DNA from: Paramesorhizobium endophyticum
GTDB lineage: Bacteria; Pseudomonadota; Alphaproteobacteria; Rhizobiales; Rhizobiaceae
DNA length: 64,000 nt
Assembly: GCF_014640615.1 (NCBI RefSeq)
Contig: NZ_BMHH01000006.1
Coordinates: 62,001 to 126,000 of the forward strand
Reading direction: 5' to 3'
In this document: one piece after another, positions 26,464 through 34,653 of the stretch
Layout of the letters: each line of letters starts with the position of its first letter
Position numbering within the stretch: the first letter of the stretch is position 1
Position numbers and translations under genes: made by a program
The notes under the pieces: model-generated
What the model saw: only the letters and a program-made list of their open reading frames with translations
What the model was told of the DNA's origin: nothing
The model's database searches: none

Positions 26464-26778
26464 TTAACGCCGCGTCTTCTCGCCCGGCGCCGATGGCTCC
26501 AATGCCAGCGCGTGGACGCCGCTTTCGAGTTCTTCCTTCAAAGCCAGGTTGATGGCGCGGTGGCGGGCGACGCGGTCCATGCCGGTGAAGGCGTCCGCGA
26601 CGATGCGCACGCGGAAATGGGTTTCCCCTTGGCCGTCGAACGCGCCGTGGTGATCGCTGCCGTGATGGTGGTGGCCGGCGTGGAGGTGGCTTTCATTGAT
26701 CACTTCGAGGAACTCAGGGGCGAAAGCGCTTCTCAGTTTTGCCTCAATGATCGTTTGTCTGGTTTCGTGAATGGACAT
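26464..26778 (-). CDS. BolA family protein
   Basis: BolA proteins bind monothiol glutaredoxins and take part in iron-sulfur trafficking and stress responses. The 104-aa protein has INESHLHAGHHHHG and ETHFRVRIVADAF, then RHRAINLALKEEL, the canonical BolA fold elements; the His-rich loop is a potential [2Fe-2S] or metal ligand site. The ATG at 26778 has a strong GAGGAG site. It diverges from a J-domain gene, and the same bolA/J-domain/cobS order is common in Hyphomicrobiales. Confidence 0.88.
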   Translation of the reverse strand: MSIHETRQTIIEAKLRSAFAPEFLEVINESHLHAGHHHHGSDHHGAFDGQGETHFRVRIVADAFTGMDRVARHRAINLALKEELESGVHALALEPSAPGEKTRR

Positions 26779-26949
26779 TTCGTTCTCCTCGTCCCATATA
26801 GCGGGCTCACTTCCCCTTTTGTGAGGCCAAGGCGTTCAAGTCAAATTCGCGCGACAAACGCGATTATTTTGCGACTCAGGCGCTATGGTGAGCATGAGTG
26901 GAATGTCAATTCTTGTATAGCAAACCGATCTTCTCATAATCCTGATTCG

Positions 26950-27570
26950 ATGAAACCGAACTCGAAATATTTCGACCGCATCCGTATCCGCCCCCAGAAG
27001 GAGGCGGAGAAGAAGCCGAGCGCGCCGAAGTGCCAGTGGGATGGCTGCGATGCCGCCGGCACTCACCGTGCGCCGGTCGGGCGCATGCGCGAAGGCGAAT
27101 ATTTTCACTTCTGCATCGATCATGTTCGCCAATACAACAAGAGCTTCAATTATTTCTCCGGCCTTTCGGACAGCGATATCTCCCGTTTCCAGAAGGACGC
27201 CGTCACGGGCCATCGGCCGACATGGTCGGCGGGGGTGAATGCCTCGGCGCGCGCAACGCCGGAATTTGCCCAGATGCGCTCCGGCCGCGCTGCCTATCAC
27301 AATAAGATGGGCGACCCCTTCAACCTGTTCGGCGATGCCAAGGCGCGCGCCGAAGCCCCGAAGGTGCGCAAGCCCAAGGCGCTGGAGGCGAAGGCGCTTC
27401 AAACCCTCGGACTTGACGCAAATTCGACTGGCGATCAGATCAAGTCGCGCTATAAGGAACTGGTAAAGCTCCATCATCCGGATGCGAATGGTGGGGACCG
27501 GGGTTCCGAAGACCGGTTCCGCGATGTGATCCAGGCTTATCAATTGCTTAGACAAGCCGGGTTTTGCTGA
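26950..27570 (+). CDS. J-domain protein (DnaJ-like, C-terminal J domain)
   Basis: This is a 206-aa co-chaperone-type protein. The N-terminal half carries paired cysteines (KCQWDGCDAAG, FHFCIDHVRQYN) that may bind metal. The C-terminal part (about 150-206) is a J domain with HPD at 176-178 (KLHHPDANGGD), which would stimulate DnaK ATPase. It is unlike DnaJ because the J domain is at the end and there is no Gly/Phe or zinc-finger region. I chose ATG 26950; the longer open frame from 26512 is antisense to bolA. It lies 146 bp upstream of cobS. Confidence 0.8.
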   Translation: MKPNSKYFDRIRIRPQKEAEKKPSAPKCQWDGCDAAGTHRAPVGRMREGEYFHFCIDHVRQYNKSFNYFSGLSDSDISRFQKDAVTGHRPTWSAGVNASARATPEFAQMRSGRAAYHNKMGDPFNLFGDAKARAEAPKVRKPKALEAKALQTLGLDANSTGDQIKSRYKELVKLHHPDANGGDRGSEDRFRDVIQAYQLLRQAGFC

Positions 27571-27629
27571 AGCGCCGATCTTGGCCAATAGAAGGGCTCG
27601 CCTCGCGAGTGTCCCCGGATTGCATTTGG

Positions 27630-27672
27630 GCATGATCCCGGAAGGCGGCAAACCTTTCGGACAAGATCATGC
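27630..27672. repeat. Dispersed palindromic repeat, copy 2
   Basis: GCATGATCCCGGAAGGCGGC and its approximate complement ending ACAAGATCATGC form a hairpin of about 43 nt between the J-domain gene and cobS. It is of the same family as the copies at 24638, 38573 and 56963, with more diverged inner arms. Confidence 0.7.
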
Positions 27673-27716
27673 GGCTGGGATAAGCGTAATGCGGCGGATA
27701 TTTCCGCTCTGGAGGC

Positions 27717-28706
27717 ATGATGAACAAGGTTGAACGGGATATCGCCAATCTGCCGGACAAGACGGTTAGGGTAGCGGAAGTCTTTGGAATCGACACTGAA
27801 ATGACCGCTCCGGCCTATAGCGCCGGCGATGCCTATGTGCCGGAAACCGATCCGGACTATCTGTTCGACCGACAGACGACGCTCGCCATCCTGGCGGGCT
27901 TCGCCTTCAACCGGCGGGTCATGGTGTCCGGCTATCACGGCACCGGTAAATCGACGCATATCGAGCAGGTCGCCGCGCGGCTCAACTGGCCCTGCGTGCG
28001 CGTCAATCTCGACAGCCATGTCAGCCGTATCGATCTCGTCGGCAAGGATGCCATCGTCGTCAAGGACGGGATGCAGATCACCGAGTTCAAGGACGGCATC
28101 CTGCCCTGGGCCTATCAGCACAATGTGGCGCTGGTTTTCGACGAATATGACGCCGGACGGCCCGATGTGATGTTCGTTATTCAGCGTGTGCTGGAATCCG
28201 CCGGCCGCCTGACGCTTCTCGACCAGAGCCGCGTCATCCGCCCGCACCCCGCCTTCCGCCTGTTCTCCACCGCCAATACGGTGGGCCTCGGCGACACGAC
28301 GGGCCTCTACCACGGCACGCAGCAAATCAACCAGGCGCAGATGGACCGCTGGTCGATCGTCACCACGCTCAACTATCTGCCGCATGACAATGAAGTGGCG
28401 ATCATTCTCGCCAAGGCCAAGCATTATCAGAATGCCGAAGGCCGCGACATCGTCGGCAAGATGGTGCGGATCGCCGATATGACGCGCGCCGCTTTCATCA
28501 ATGGCGATCTTTCCACTGTCATGAGTCCGCGCACGGTCATCACCTGGGCCGAGAATGCCGATATTTTCAAGGATGTCGGCCTCGCCTTCCGCCTGACCTT
28601 CCTCAACAAATGCGACGAACTGGAGCGCCCGACCGTGGCGGAGTTCTACCAGCGCGTTTTTGGCAAGGAACTGCCGGAGTCGGCGGCGAACGTTGTCCTC
28701 GGGTAA
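27717..28706 (+). CDS. cobS: Cobaltochelatase CobS subunit
   Basis: CobS is the AAA+ ATPase of the aerobic cobaltochelatase CobNST that inserts cobalt into hydrogenobyrinate a,c-diamide during B12 synthesis. The 329-aa protein has Walker [11 protein letters not shown] (71-80), Walker [11 protein letters not shown], and sensor-type [12 protein letters not shown]. Two adjacent ATGs (27717, 27720) follow GGAGG; the second has the better spacing. It heads a cobS-GFA-cobT cluster. cobN is not in the window. Confidence 0.94.
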   Translation: MMNKVERDIANLPDKTVRVAEVFGIDTEMTAPAYSAGDAYVPETDPDYLFDRQTTLAILAGFAFNRRVMVSGYHGTGKSTHIEQVAARLNWPCVRVNLDSHVSRIDLVGKDAIVVKDGMQITEFKDGILPWAYQHNVALVFDEYDAGRPDVMFVIQRVLESAGRLTLLDQSRVIRPHPAFRLFSTANTVGLGDTTGLYHGTQQINQAQMDRWSIVTTLNYLPHDNEVAIILAKAKHYQNAEGRDIVGKMVRIADMTRAAFINGDLSTVMSPRTVITWAENADIFKDVGLAFRLTFLNKCDELERPTVAEFYQRVFGKELPESAANVVLG

Positions 28707-28733
28707 TTAGCCATTTTCCATAAGGGAAAGACG

Positions 28734-29081
28734 ATGCAATATCACGGCAGCTGCCATTGCGGCGAAGTGCGCTACAAGGTCGATATCGATCTGTCGCAAC
28801 CGATCGTCTGCAACTGTTCCTATTGCTCGCGCCGGGGCAGCATCCTCGCCTTCACACCAGCCGAAAATTTCGAGATGGAAAAGGGCGAGAAGAAGCTGAC
28901 CGAGTACCGCTTCAACACGAAGAAAATAGAGCATCTGTTCTGCGAGGATTGCGGCGTGGAGTCGTTTTCGCGCGGGACGATGCCTGACGGCACGAAGATG
29001 GTGGCGATCAATCTGCGCTGCCTCGAAGGCGTCGATGTGGCTGATCTGAAACCCACCCCCTTCAACGGGCGTTCGCATTAA
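28734..29081 (+). CDS. GFA (CENP-V type) zinc-binding domain protein
   Basis: Members of this family bind zinc; the founder is a glutathione-dependent formaldehyde-activating enzyme, but most have no proven activity. The 115-aa protein has the Cys pattern GSCHCGEVRY, CNCSYCSRRG and FCEDCGVESF, giving the expected ligands for two zinc sites. It lies 27 bp after cobS and 18 bp before cobT on the same strand, so it is surely co-transcribed. A link with cobalt chelation is only positional. Confidence 0.85.
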   Translation: MQYHGSCHCGEVRYKVDIDLSQPIVCNCSYCSRRGSILAFTPAENFEMEKGEKKLTEYRFNTKKIEHLFCEDCGVESFSRGTMPDGTKMVAINLRCLEGVDVADLKPTPFNGRSH

Positions 29082-29099
29082 GGACTAGAAGGCGCAAAC

Positions 29100-30977
29100 A
29101 TGGCGAGCCAGTCGAACCGCAAGCCCGGACAAATCCAGGAAGCCTCGCTCGATTCTTTCAAGCGGGCGCTCACGGGCTGTGTGCGGGCGCTGGCAGGCAC
29201 GAACGAAATGGAAGTCGCCTTCAGCAATGATCGCCCGGCTTTGATGGGCAACCGCGCGCGACTGCCCGATCTGCCGAAGCGTGCGACAGCCCATGATGTG
29301 GCGGTGACGCGGGGCCTCGGCGATTCCATGGCGCTGCGGCGCGCTTGTCACAATGCGCGCATCCACGCGACGCTTGCGCCCGATGGCAAGCAGGCGCGCG
29401 CCATCTTCGACGCGGTGGAACAAGCGCGCGTCGAGGCCATCGGCGCGCGGACGATGGAAGGCGTCGGACAGAACCTTGCCTCGATGCTTGCCGACAAATA
29501 TGCCCGCGCCAATTTTCCCGCTATAACGGACCGCTCCGAAGCGCCGCTGGAAGAAGCGGTGGCGCTGATGGTGCGCGAAAAGCTCACCGGCCGCGCCGCG
29601 CCGGCGGAGGCGGGAAACGTGCTGGAGCTATGGCGCGACTGGATCGAGCAGAAGGCCGGCGCCAAACTGGCATATTTGGGCGACAAGCTGGAGGATCAGC
29701 AGGCCTTCGCCCGCGCGGTGCGCGACATGCTCGCCGCCATGGATATGGCGGAGGACCTTGGCAAGCCCGAGGACGCGTCCGACGAGGACAATGAAAACGA
29801 GGAAACGCCCAAGCCCGAGGACAATGAGGAAGGCGGGTCCGAGGAGCAGGACGGTTCCGACGCCGCAGACAGTGAGGACGCCGAGAGTTCGACAGAAGAG
29901 GGCGAGCAGGGCGAAGCTGAAGCGGCGGATAGTTTTGCTGACGAAATGGATGGCGACGACGATGTGGACGCCGAGACGCCCGGCGAGGCGCGCCGCCCGA
30001 GCCAGCCTTTCGCCAATTTCGCCGCCGAGATCGACTATCAGGTCTTCACACAGGAATTCGACGAGACGGTCGAGGCAAGCGAGCTTTGCGACGAGGCAGA
30101 GCTGGACCGGCTGCGCGCCTTCCTCGACAAGCAGCTTTCCAATCTGCAGGGCGTCGTAGGGCGGCTCGCCAACCGGCTGCAGCGGCGGCTGATGGCACAG
30201 CAGAACCGCTCGTGGGATTTCGACCTGGAAGAAGGCTATCTCGATCCGGGTCGTCTGGTGCGCGTTGTCATCGATCCGACGCAGCCGCTTTCCTACAAGC
30301 AGGAGCGCGACACGGATTTCCGCGACACGGTGGTGACGCTGCTCATCGACAATTCCGGCTCGATGCGCGGCCGGCCGATAACGGTCGCCGCGACCTGCGC
30401 CGATATCCTCGCCCGTACGTTGGAGCGTTGCGGGGTGAAGGTTGAGATTCTCGGCTTCACCACACGGGCATGGAAGGGCGGTCAGGCGCGTGAGGCCTGG
30501 CTCAGCCGCGGCAAGCCCGCCAATCCAGGCCGGCTCAACGATCTGCGCCACATCATCTACAAAGGGGCCGACGCGCCTTGGCGCCGTGCCCGCCGGAATC
30601 TCGGTCTGATGATGCGCGAAGGGCTGCTAAAGGAGAATATCGACGGCGAGGCATTGATCTGGGCGCATCAGCGGCTGATCGGCAGGCCCGAGCAGCGCAA
30701 GATCCTGATGATGATTTCCGACGGCGCGCCGGTCGATGATTCGACGCTTTCGGTCAATCCGGGCAATTATCTGGAGCGCCATTTGCGCGCGGTGATCGAG
30801 GAAATCGAAACGCGCTCACCTGTAGAACTCATCGCCATCGGCATCGGCCATGACGTGACGCGCTATTATCGCCGGGCGGTCACCATCGTCGATGCGGAGG
30901 AACTGGCCGGCGCTATGACCGAGCAGCTTGCCTCGCTGTTCGATGAGTCAGGGCGGCGGGTTACGCGGGGGCGGTAG
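29100..30977 (+). CDS. cobT: Cobaltochelatase CobT subunit
   Basis: CobT is the second AAA+-associated subunit of aerobic cobaltochelatase and pairs with CobS. The 625-aa protein has an N-terminal domain, a very acidic low-complexity linker at about 215-300 ([20 protein letters not shown]), and a C-terminal von Willebrand A domain with the MIDAS motif DNSGS from residue 417. Length is typical. It closes the cobS-GFA-cobT cluster. Confidence 0.94.
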   Translation: MASQSNRKPGQIQEASLDSFKRALTGCVRALAGTNEMEVAFSNDRPALMGNRARLPDLPKRATAHDVAVTRGLGDSMALRRACHNARIHATLAPDGKQARAIFDAVEQARVEAIGARTMEGVGQNLASMLADKYARANFPAITDRSEAPLEEAVALMVREKLTGRAAPAEAGNVLELWRDWIEQKAGAKLAYLGDKLEDQQAFARAVRDMLAAMDMAEDLGKPEDASDEDNENEETPKPEDNEEGGSEEQDGSDAADSEDAESSTEEGEQGEAEAADSFADEMDGDDDVDAETPGEARRPSQPFANFAAEIDYQVFTQEFDETVEASELCDEAELDRLRAFLDKQLSNLQGVVGRLANRLQRRLMAQQNRSWDFDLEEGYLDPGRLVRVVIDPTQPLSYKQERDTDFRDTVVTLLIDNSGSMRGRPITVAATCADILARTLERCGVKVEILGFTTRAWKGGQAREAWLSRGKPANPGRLNDLRHIIYKGADAPWRRARRNLGLMMREGLLKENIDGEALIWAHQRLIGRPEQRKILMMISDGAPVDDSTLSVNPGNYLERHLRAVIEEIETRSPVELIAIGIGHDVTRYYRRAVTIVDAEELAGAMTEQLASLFDESGRRVTRGR

Positions 30978-31019
30978 AGCGGTTCTTGCCTTGATGGATT
31001 TAGCGCCAAGCGCTATTTC

Positions 31020-31667
31020 TTATTCTGCGGCAGCCTTAACCGCTCGTCCCGACGAATAGAGCGTCGGGTGGAAGATCGCGAGGATCGTGCCGTAAGGCAC
31101 CAGCATCACGGTGCCCATCACCAGCTTGACCACGAAGTCACCGCAGGCGAGCGAGAGCCACAGCGGAAGCTCAAACCCGAAGAACGACACCGGATTGGCC
31201 AGCGATGAATCGGGCATGCCGGTGAGTCGGTCGATCCAGGCGAAATGCGCGGCGAAGGCGATAGAGAAGAAAAGAAGCGTATCGAACACGGAGCCGAAAA
31301 TGGCACCAGCCCAAGGCGCTTTCCACCATTGCTGCTGGCGCAACTGGTTGAAGACCGTGATATCCATCAATTGCGCGAACAGGAATGCGCTGGCTGAGGC
31401 GATGGCGATGCGGGGCGTCGCCAGCCAAGCCGATATGACAAGCCCGATCACGAACCCGGCATAGACCACCTTGCGCGCGGCTTCAGGACCGTAGCGGCGG
31501 TTCGTGAGGTCATTGACCAGAAAGGCAATGGGATAAATGAACGCGCCCCAGGTCAGTATCTCGTGCAGCCCGAAATGATTGAACGGATATTGCACGAGAA
31601 TATTCGATGCGACGACGACGGCGCACATCGACAGGACGGGCGGAACAAGCGAGCGGAGATTTGGCAT
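31020..31667 (-). CDS. Queuosine precursor transporter (VUT family, YhhQ/COG1738)
   Basis: YhhQ-type proteins import preQ0/preQ1, precursors of the tRNA base queuosine. The 215-aa protein has about six hydrophobic segments and family stretches YPFNHFGLHEILTWGAFIYP, AFLVNDLTNRRYG and FGSVFDTLLFFSIAF. I chose ATG 31667 because the longer frame crosses the rpmB terminator; AGGA lies 7 nt upstream. A short hairpin plus A-rich tail directly before the start resembles a preQ1-I riboswitch, which supports the substrate call. Confidence 0.87.
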   Translation of the reverse strand: MPNLRSLVPPVLSMCAVVVASNILVQYPFNHFGLHEILTWGAFIYPIAFLVNDLTNRRYGPEAARKVVYAGFVIGLVISAWLATPRIAIASASAFLFAQLMDITVFNQLRQQQWWKAPWAGAIFGSVFDTLLFFSIAFAAHFAWIDRLTGMPDSSLANPVSFFGFELPLWLSLACGDFVVKLVMGTVMLVPYGTILAIFHPTLYSSGRAVKAAAE

Positions 31668-31694
31668 TTTTTTATCCTGGGTGATGGAACCAGC
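31668..31694 (-). promoter_or_regulatory. Candidate preQ1-I riboswitch before the queuosine-precursor transporter
   Basis: Minus-strand RNA reads CUGG, loop UUCCAUCAC, CCAG, then GAUAAAAAAAUG at the start codon. This matches the small preQ1-I design: GGUUC...ACCC on a 4-5 bp stem and an A-rich tail that folds back on the loop. The loop CAU could pair with the AUG, and AGGA sits at the 3' side of the stem, suggesting translational control. The assignment was made by eye. Confidence 0.6.
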
Positions 31695-31696
31695 GA

Positions 31697-31728
31697 ACAA
31701 AACAAAGAGCCGGCAAAAGCCGGCCCTC
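31697..31728 (-). terminator. Intrinsic terminator of rpmB
   Basis: On the minus strand GCCGGC-TTTT-GCCGGC forms a tight hairpin followed by TTTGTTTTGTT, starting about 22 nt after the rpmB stop. The putative preQ1 aptamer begins within 3 nt of its T-tract, so the transporter mRNA needs read-through or a promoter inside this stretch. Confidence 0.8.
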
Positions 31729-31749
31729 AATGGTCAGGAATGCGATAGA

Positions 31750-32052
31750 TCAGGCAGCAGCGACAGCAGCTTCGGCCAGCTTCTTGGCGATCTGGCGCTT
31801 CAGCAGGCGGGCGCGCTGCGAGAGTTCCTTGTCGTCCGCCTTCGTCAGGAAGGCGTCGAGGCCGCCGCGATGCTCGACCGAGCGCAGCGCATGGGCCGAA
31901 ACGCGCAGACGGTAGCTATGGCCGAGGGCTTCAGACATCAACGTGACATCGCAGAGATTCGGCAGGAAGCGGCGACGCGTCTTGTTGTTGGCGTGGCTGA
32001 CATTGTTGCCGTACTGGACCGCTTTACCGGTCAATTCGCAAGCGCGGGACAT
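31750..32052 (-). CDS. rpmB: 50S ribosomal protein L28
   Basis: L28 is a late-assembly protein of the large ribosomal subunit. The 100-aa protein begins [20 protein letters not shown] and has [12 protein letters not shown] and [20 protein letters not shown], diagnostic for L28 in alphaproteobacteria. The start is ATG 32052; a longer frame from 32067 is unlikely. It is a single gene with its own intrinsic terminator. Confidence 0.96.
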   Translation of the reverse strand: MSRACELTGKAVQYGNNVSHANNKTRRRFLPNLCDVTLMSEALGHSYRLRVSAHALRSVEHRGGLDAFLTKADDKELSQRARLLKRQIAKKLAEAAVAAA

Positions 32053-32284
32053 GGGTCTCACCTTCAAATTCTGTTTTCAGGCTCCCATGTCCAAAAAATC
32101 TCTCGCATGAACGCATATGGTGATGCGTGGCTTGCGGGCGCGCATTTCGGACAGGCGGCCTTCTGGGAAAGTCGCGTTTCTATAGTGTGAGGTGCCGTCC
32201 GCGTCAAGCTCAATCGAAAGGTAAGCATTGCAAGCCGCGCAGCGGTGCTTATTTTACTGAAACAACGATGCGAGTTGAGGAAAA

Positions 32285-33088
32285 ATGGCGGCTTTTAACA
32301 GGATTTTGCGCCGATTGAGCGCGGGGGCGGCGGTTTGCGGCCTTTGTTTCGGGTTTGTCGCAGGGCCGGCCTTCGCGGCGGAGACCTACCGGACGGACTA
32401 TGAAATCTCGATTTTCGGCCTGAACATCGCGCGTTCCGGCTTTGAAACGAAGGTCAATAACGGCGCCTATGATCTTTCGGGGACGCTTGCGAGTTCGGGG
32501 ATCGCGCGCGTTTTCGATCAGGTCGATGGGACGATCCATGTCACGGGTAGCGCTTCGGCGGGGGGTATCGTGCCTTCCTCCTATGAAGTGAAATACCGGA
32601 TGTCCAAGAAGAACAAGCGCACGGCGATTGTTTTTTCGGGCGGTTCGGTCACTTCGGTCGAGAACACGCCGCCGGTGAAGAAGCGCAAGCCTTGGGTCGA
32701 GACCGGGCCGAACGATTTGAAATCGGTGGACGACCCCTTGAGCGGGTTGATGATACAGGCGGCAAGCCCGCAGCAGGTTTGCGGGCGCACATTGCATATT
32801 TTCGACGGGCAGACCCGGGCCGATCTGCAATTGACCCATAGCGGGACGAAGCCCTTTTCCACCAAAGGGTTCAAGGGCGAGGCGGTGACCTGCTCGGTCC
32901 GATTCATCCCCATCTCGGGCTATCAGAAGGGCAAGAAGGCCATCGATTATCTCAAGGACAAAAGCCGGATCAGCATCGCCTTTGCTTCGCTCGGCAATTC
33001 CGGTATTTATGCGCCGGTCGCGGCAAGCGTGGGGACGCAGATCGGGACGGTTTCGGTTTATGCAACGCGGTTTGAGAAAATAAACTAG
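32285..33088 (+). CDS. DUF3108 domain-containing exported protein
   Basis: The 267-aa precursor has a signal peptide (cleavage near AFA|AE, residue 31) and a DUF3108-like body: YRTDYEISIFGLNIARSGFE, then VPSSYEVKYRMSKKNKR, then a C-terminal beta-rich part (FIPISGYQKGKKAIDYLKD). DUF3108 proteins are periplasmic or outer-membrane-associated and of unknown function. The gene stands alone, divergent from rpmB and followed by a long palindromic repeat whose first bases overlap its stop codon. Confidence 0.75.
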   Translation: MAAFNRILRRLSAGAAVCGLCFGFVAGPAFAAETYRTDYEISIFGLNIARSGFETKVNNGAYDLSGTLASSGIARVFDQVDGTIHVTGSASAGGIVPSSYEVKYRMSKKNKRTAIVFSGGSVTSVENTPPVKKRKPWVETGPNDLKSVDDPLSGLMIQAASPQQVCGRTLHIFDGQTRADLQLTHSGTKPFSTKGFKGEAVTCSVRFIPISGYQKGKKAIDYLKDKSRISIAFASLGNSGIYAPVAASVGTQIGTVSVYATRFEKIN

Positions 33089-33234
33089 GGTGTGTTGAGT
33101 TTCAGGTGAGGACGGTCTGCAAATGGCGGTTTTCTGCGCTTCCGGTGCTCATGTACGAAAAGTGCACTCCGCTCCGGTTCTCGAAAACCACCATTTTCGC
33201 TGCGCCCTGACCTGAATCTCAACACACCCTAAGC
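33086..33234. repeat. About 147-bp imperfect palindromic intergenic element
   Basis: The outer arms are TAGGGTGTGTTGAGTTTCAG at the left and the near complement CTGAATCTCAACACACCCTA at the right. Inner arms AAATGGCGGTTTTC and GAAAACCACCATTTT also pair, so the whole unit could fold as one long hairpin. It resembles the Bru-RS/RIME-type non-coding palindromic elements of Hyphomicrobiales. There is no ORF inside. The left end includes the stop codon of the DUF3108 gene. Confidence 0.8.
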
Positions 33235-33259
33235 CGGGGCTTTCGTTGGGAGGGGACAA

Positions 33260-34150
33260 ATGGTCAGGCTGGCAACGCTTATCGGTTTTTCGGCCGTCGT
33301 CATGTGGGCGCTTCTTGCGCTGCTTACCGCCGCCTCCGGCACGGTGCCGCCATTCCAGTTGACGGCGATGACTTTTGCCATCGGAGCGAGCCTGGGCCTT
33401 GTTTCCTGGATCTGGCGACCCGGCGCGATGCAGCATCTGAGACAGCCGGTAGCGGTCTGGCTTCTCGGGATTGTCGGCCTTTTCGGCTACCATTTCCTTT
33501 ATTTCACGGCGCTGCGCCATGCTCCGGCGGTTGAGGCAAGCCTGATTGCCTATCTCTGGCCGCTGCTGATCGTGGTCGGCTCGGCGCTGATGCCGGGCGA
33601 GAAGCTGAGATGGTATCATGTGGCGGGGACGCTGCTCGGCCTTGCCGGAACGGCGCTGATCGTCACGAAGGGCGGTGGTGTCGGCTTCGAGGCGAAATAT
33701 CTGTTCGGCTATGCCATGGCCGGCCTATGCGCGCTCACCTGGTCCGCCTATTCGCTGCTGTCGCGCCGCTTCGCCGCCGTGCCGACCGATGCGGTGACAG
33801 GATTCTGCATCGTCACGGCCATCCTTTCGCTGCTCTGCCATCTCGCATTGGAACAGACCGTCTGGCCGGAAACGGCGGGGCAATGGCTCGCCATTCTCGG
33901 GCTGGGGCTTCTGCCGGTCGGTGCGGCCTTCTATGCCTGGGATTTCGGCGTCAAGCGCGGCAATATCCAGGTACTGGGCGCGGCGAGCTACGCGGCGCCG
34001 CTGCTTTCGACGCTGGTGCTGATCCTCGCCGGTTCGGCAGAGCCGAGCTTGCGCATCTTCGCCGCCTGCCTGCTGATCACCTGCGGCGCGGCATTGGCGG
34101 CAAAGGATATGATCCTGTCGCGCCGCAAGGAGCCGGTTCCGGCGGAGTAA
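33260..34150 (+). CDS. EamA/DMT family transporter
   Basis: This is a 296-aa inner-membrane protein with ten predicted hydrophobic segments in two EamA repeats, each with the typical pattern (ALRHAPAVEASLIAYLWPLL in the first, GAASYAAPLLSTLVLILAG in the second). DMT exporters move amino acids or other metabolites. The sequence style is near the YddG/aromatic-exporter branch, but the substrate cannot be assigned. It is monocistronic and convergent with the MerR regulator gene. Confidence 0.82.
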   Translation: MVRLATLIGFSAVVMWALLALLTAASGTVPPFQLTAMTFAIGASLGLVSWIWRPGAMQHLRQPVAVWLLGIVGLFGYHFLYFTALRHAPAVEASLIAYLWPLLIVVGSALMPGEKLRWYHVAGTLLGLAGTALIVTKGGGVGFEAKYLFGYAMAGLCALTWSAYSLLSRRFAAVPTDAVTGFCIVTAILSLLCHLALEQTVWPETAGQWLAILGLGLLPVGAAFYAWDFGVKRGNIQVLGAASYAAPLLSTLVLILAGSAEPSLRIFAACLLITCGAALAAKDMILSRRKEPVPAE

Positions 34151-34159
34151 ACTACCTGC

Positions 34160-34585
34160 TTAGTGAGTCGCGTGCAGGCACTCGTCGTGATGGCCGAGCA
34201 CTTCGATCACCCGGCATTGATCGATCCGGCCATGGGCGGTGCATTCCAGCATTCGCAGCAACTCAGTCTTTAGCGACAGGAGCTTGCCGATGCGCATTTC
34301 CACATCCTCGAGCCGGGCGCGCGCGATAGCGTCGGCGGTCTCGCAGGATTGATCGGGACTGTCCTGCAGGTCGAGCAGGGTGCGGATGGCGTCGATCTCG
34401 AAGCCCAGATCCCGCGCGTGGCGGATGAAAACCAGTCGCTCAATCTCACGCTTGCCGTAAAGGCGGCGGTTGCCTTCGGTGCGCGGCGGGGCGGGCAGGA
34501 GGCCGATCTGCTCATAATAGCGAATGGTTGGCACCTTCACGCCGCTTGCTTTCGACGCCTCGCCAATAGGAACTTCAGCCAGCAT
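34160..34585 (-). CDS. MerR family heavy-metal regulator (ZntR/CadR/PbrR-like)
   Basis: MerR-type activators twist a long-spacer promoter when they bind metal. The 141-aa protein has an N-terminal winged helix (IGEASKASGVKVPTIRYYEQ, NRRLYGKREIERL), a dimerisation helix, and a C-terminal ligand set of Cys in QSCETAD, LECTAHGRIDQC and HHDECLHATH. Four Cys with several His points to Zn/Cd/Pb rather than Cu(I), which uses a CxxxxxxxC loop. It diverges from the metal-export ATPase gene, whose promoter carries a matching dyad. Confidence 0.9.
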   Translation of the reverse strand: MLAEVPIGEASKASGVKVPTIRYYEQIGLLPAPPRTEGNRRLYGKREIERLVFIRHARDLGFEIDAIRTLLDLQDSPDQSCETADAIARARLEDVEMRIGKLLSLKTELLRMLECTAHGRIDQCRVIEVLGHHDECLHATH

Positions 34586-34593
34586 TTTTCCTC

Positions 34594-34624
34594 TTGCTCC
34601 TCTAGTTGCTAGAGGATGTAGGCA
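34594..34624 (+). promoter_or_regulatory. MerR-type promoter/operator of the metal ATPase gene
   Basis: The -35 TTGCTC (34594-34599) and the -10-like TAGGCA (34619-34624) are separated by 19 bp, the long spacer typical of MerR-activated promoters. Inside it the perfect dyad CCTCTAG-TTG-CTAGAGG (34599-34615) is the expected operator. The -10 box is a poor match, consistent with activator dependence. Confidence 0.8.
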
Positions 34625-34653
34625 TTGTTGCAGACGATGCCAAGAGGGCCAAA

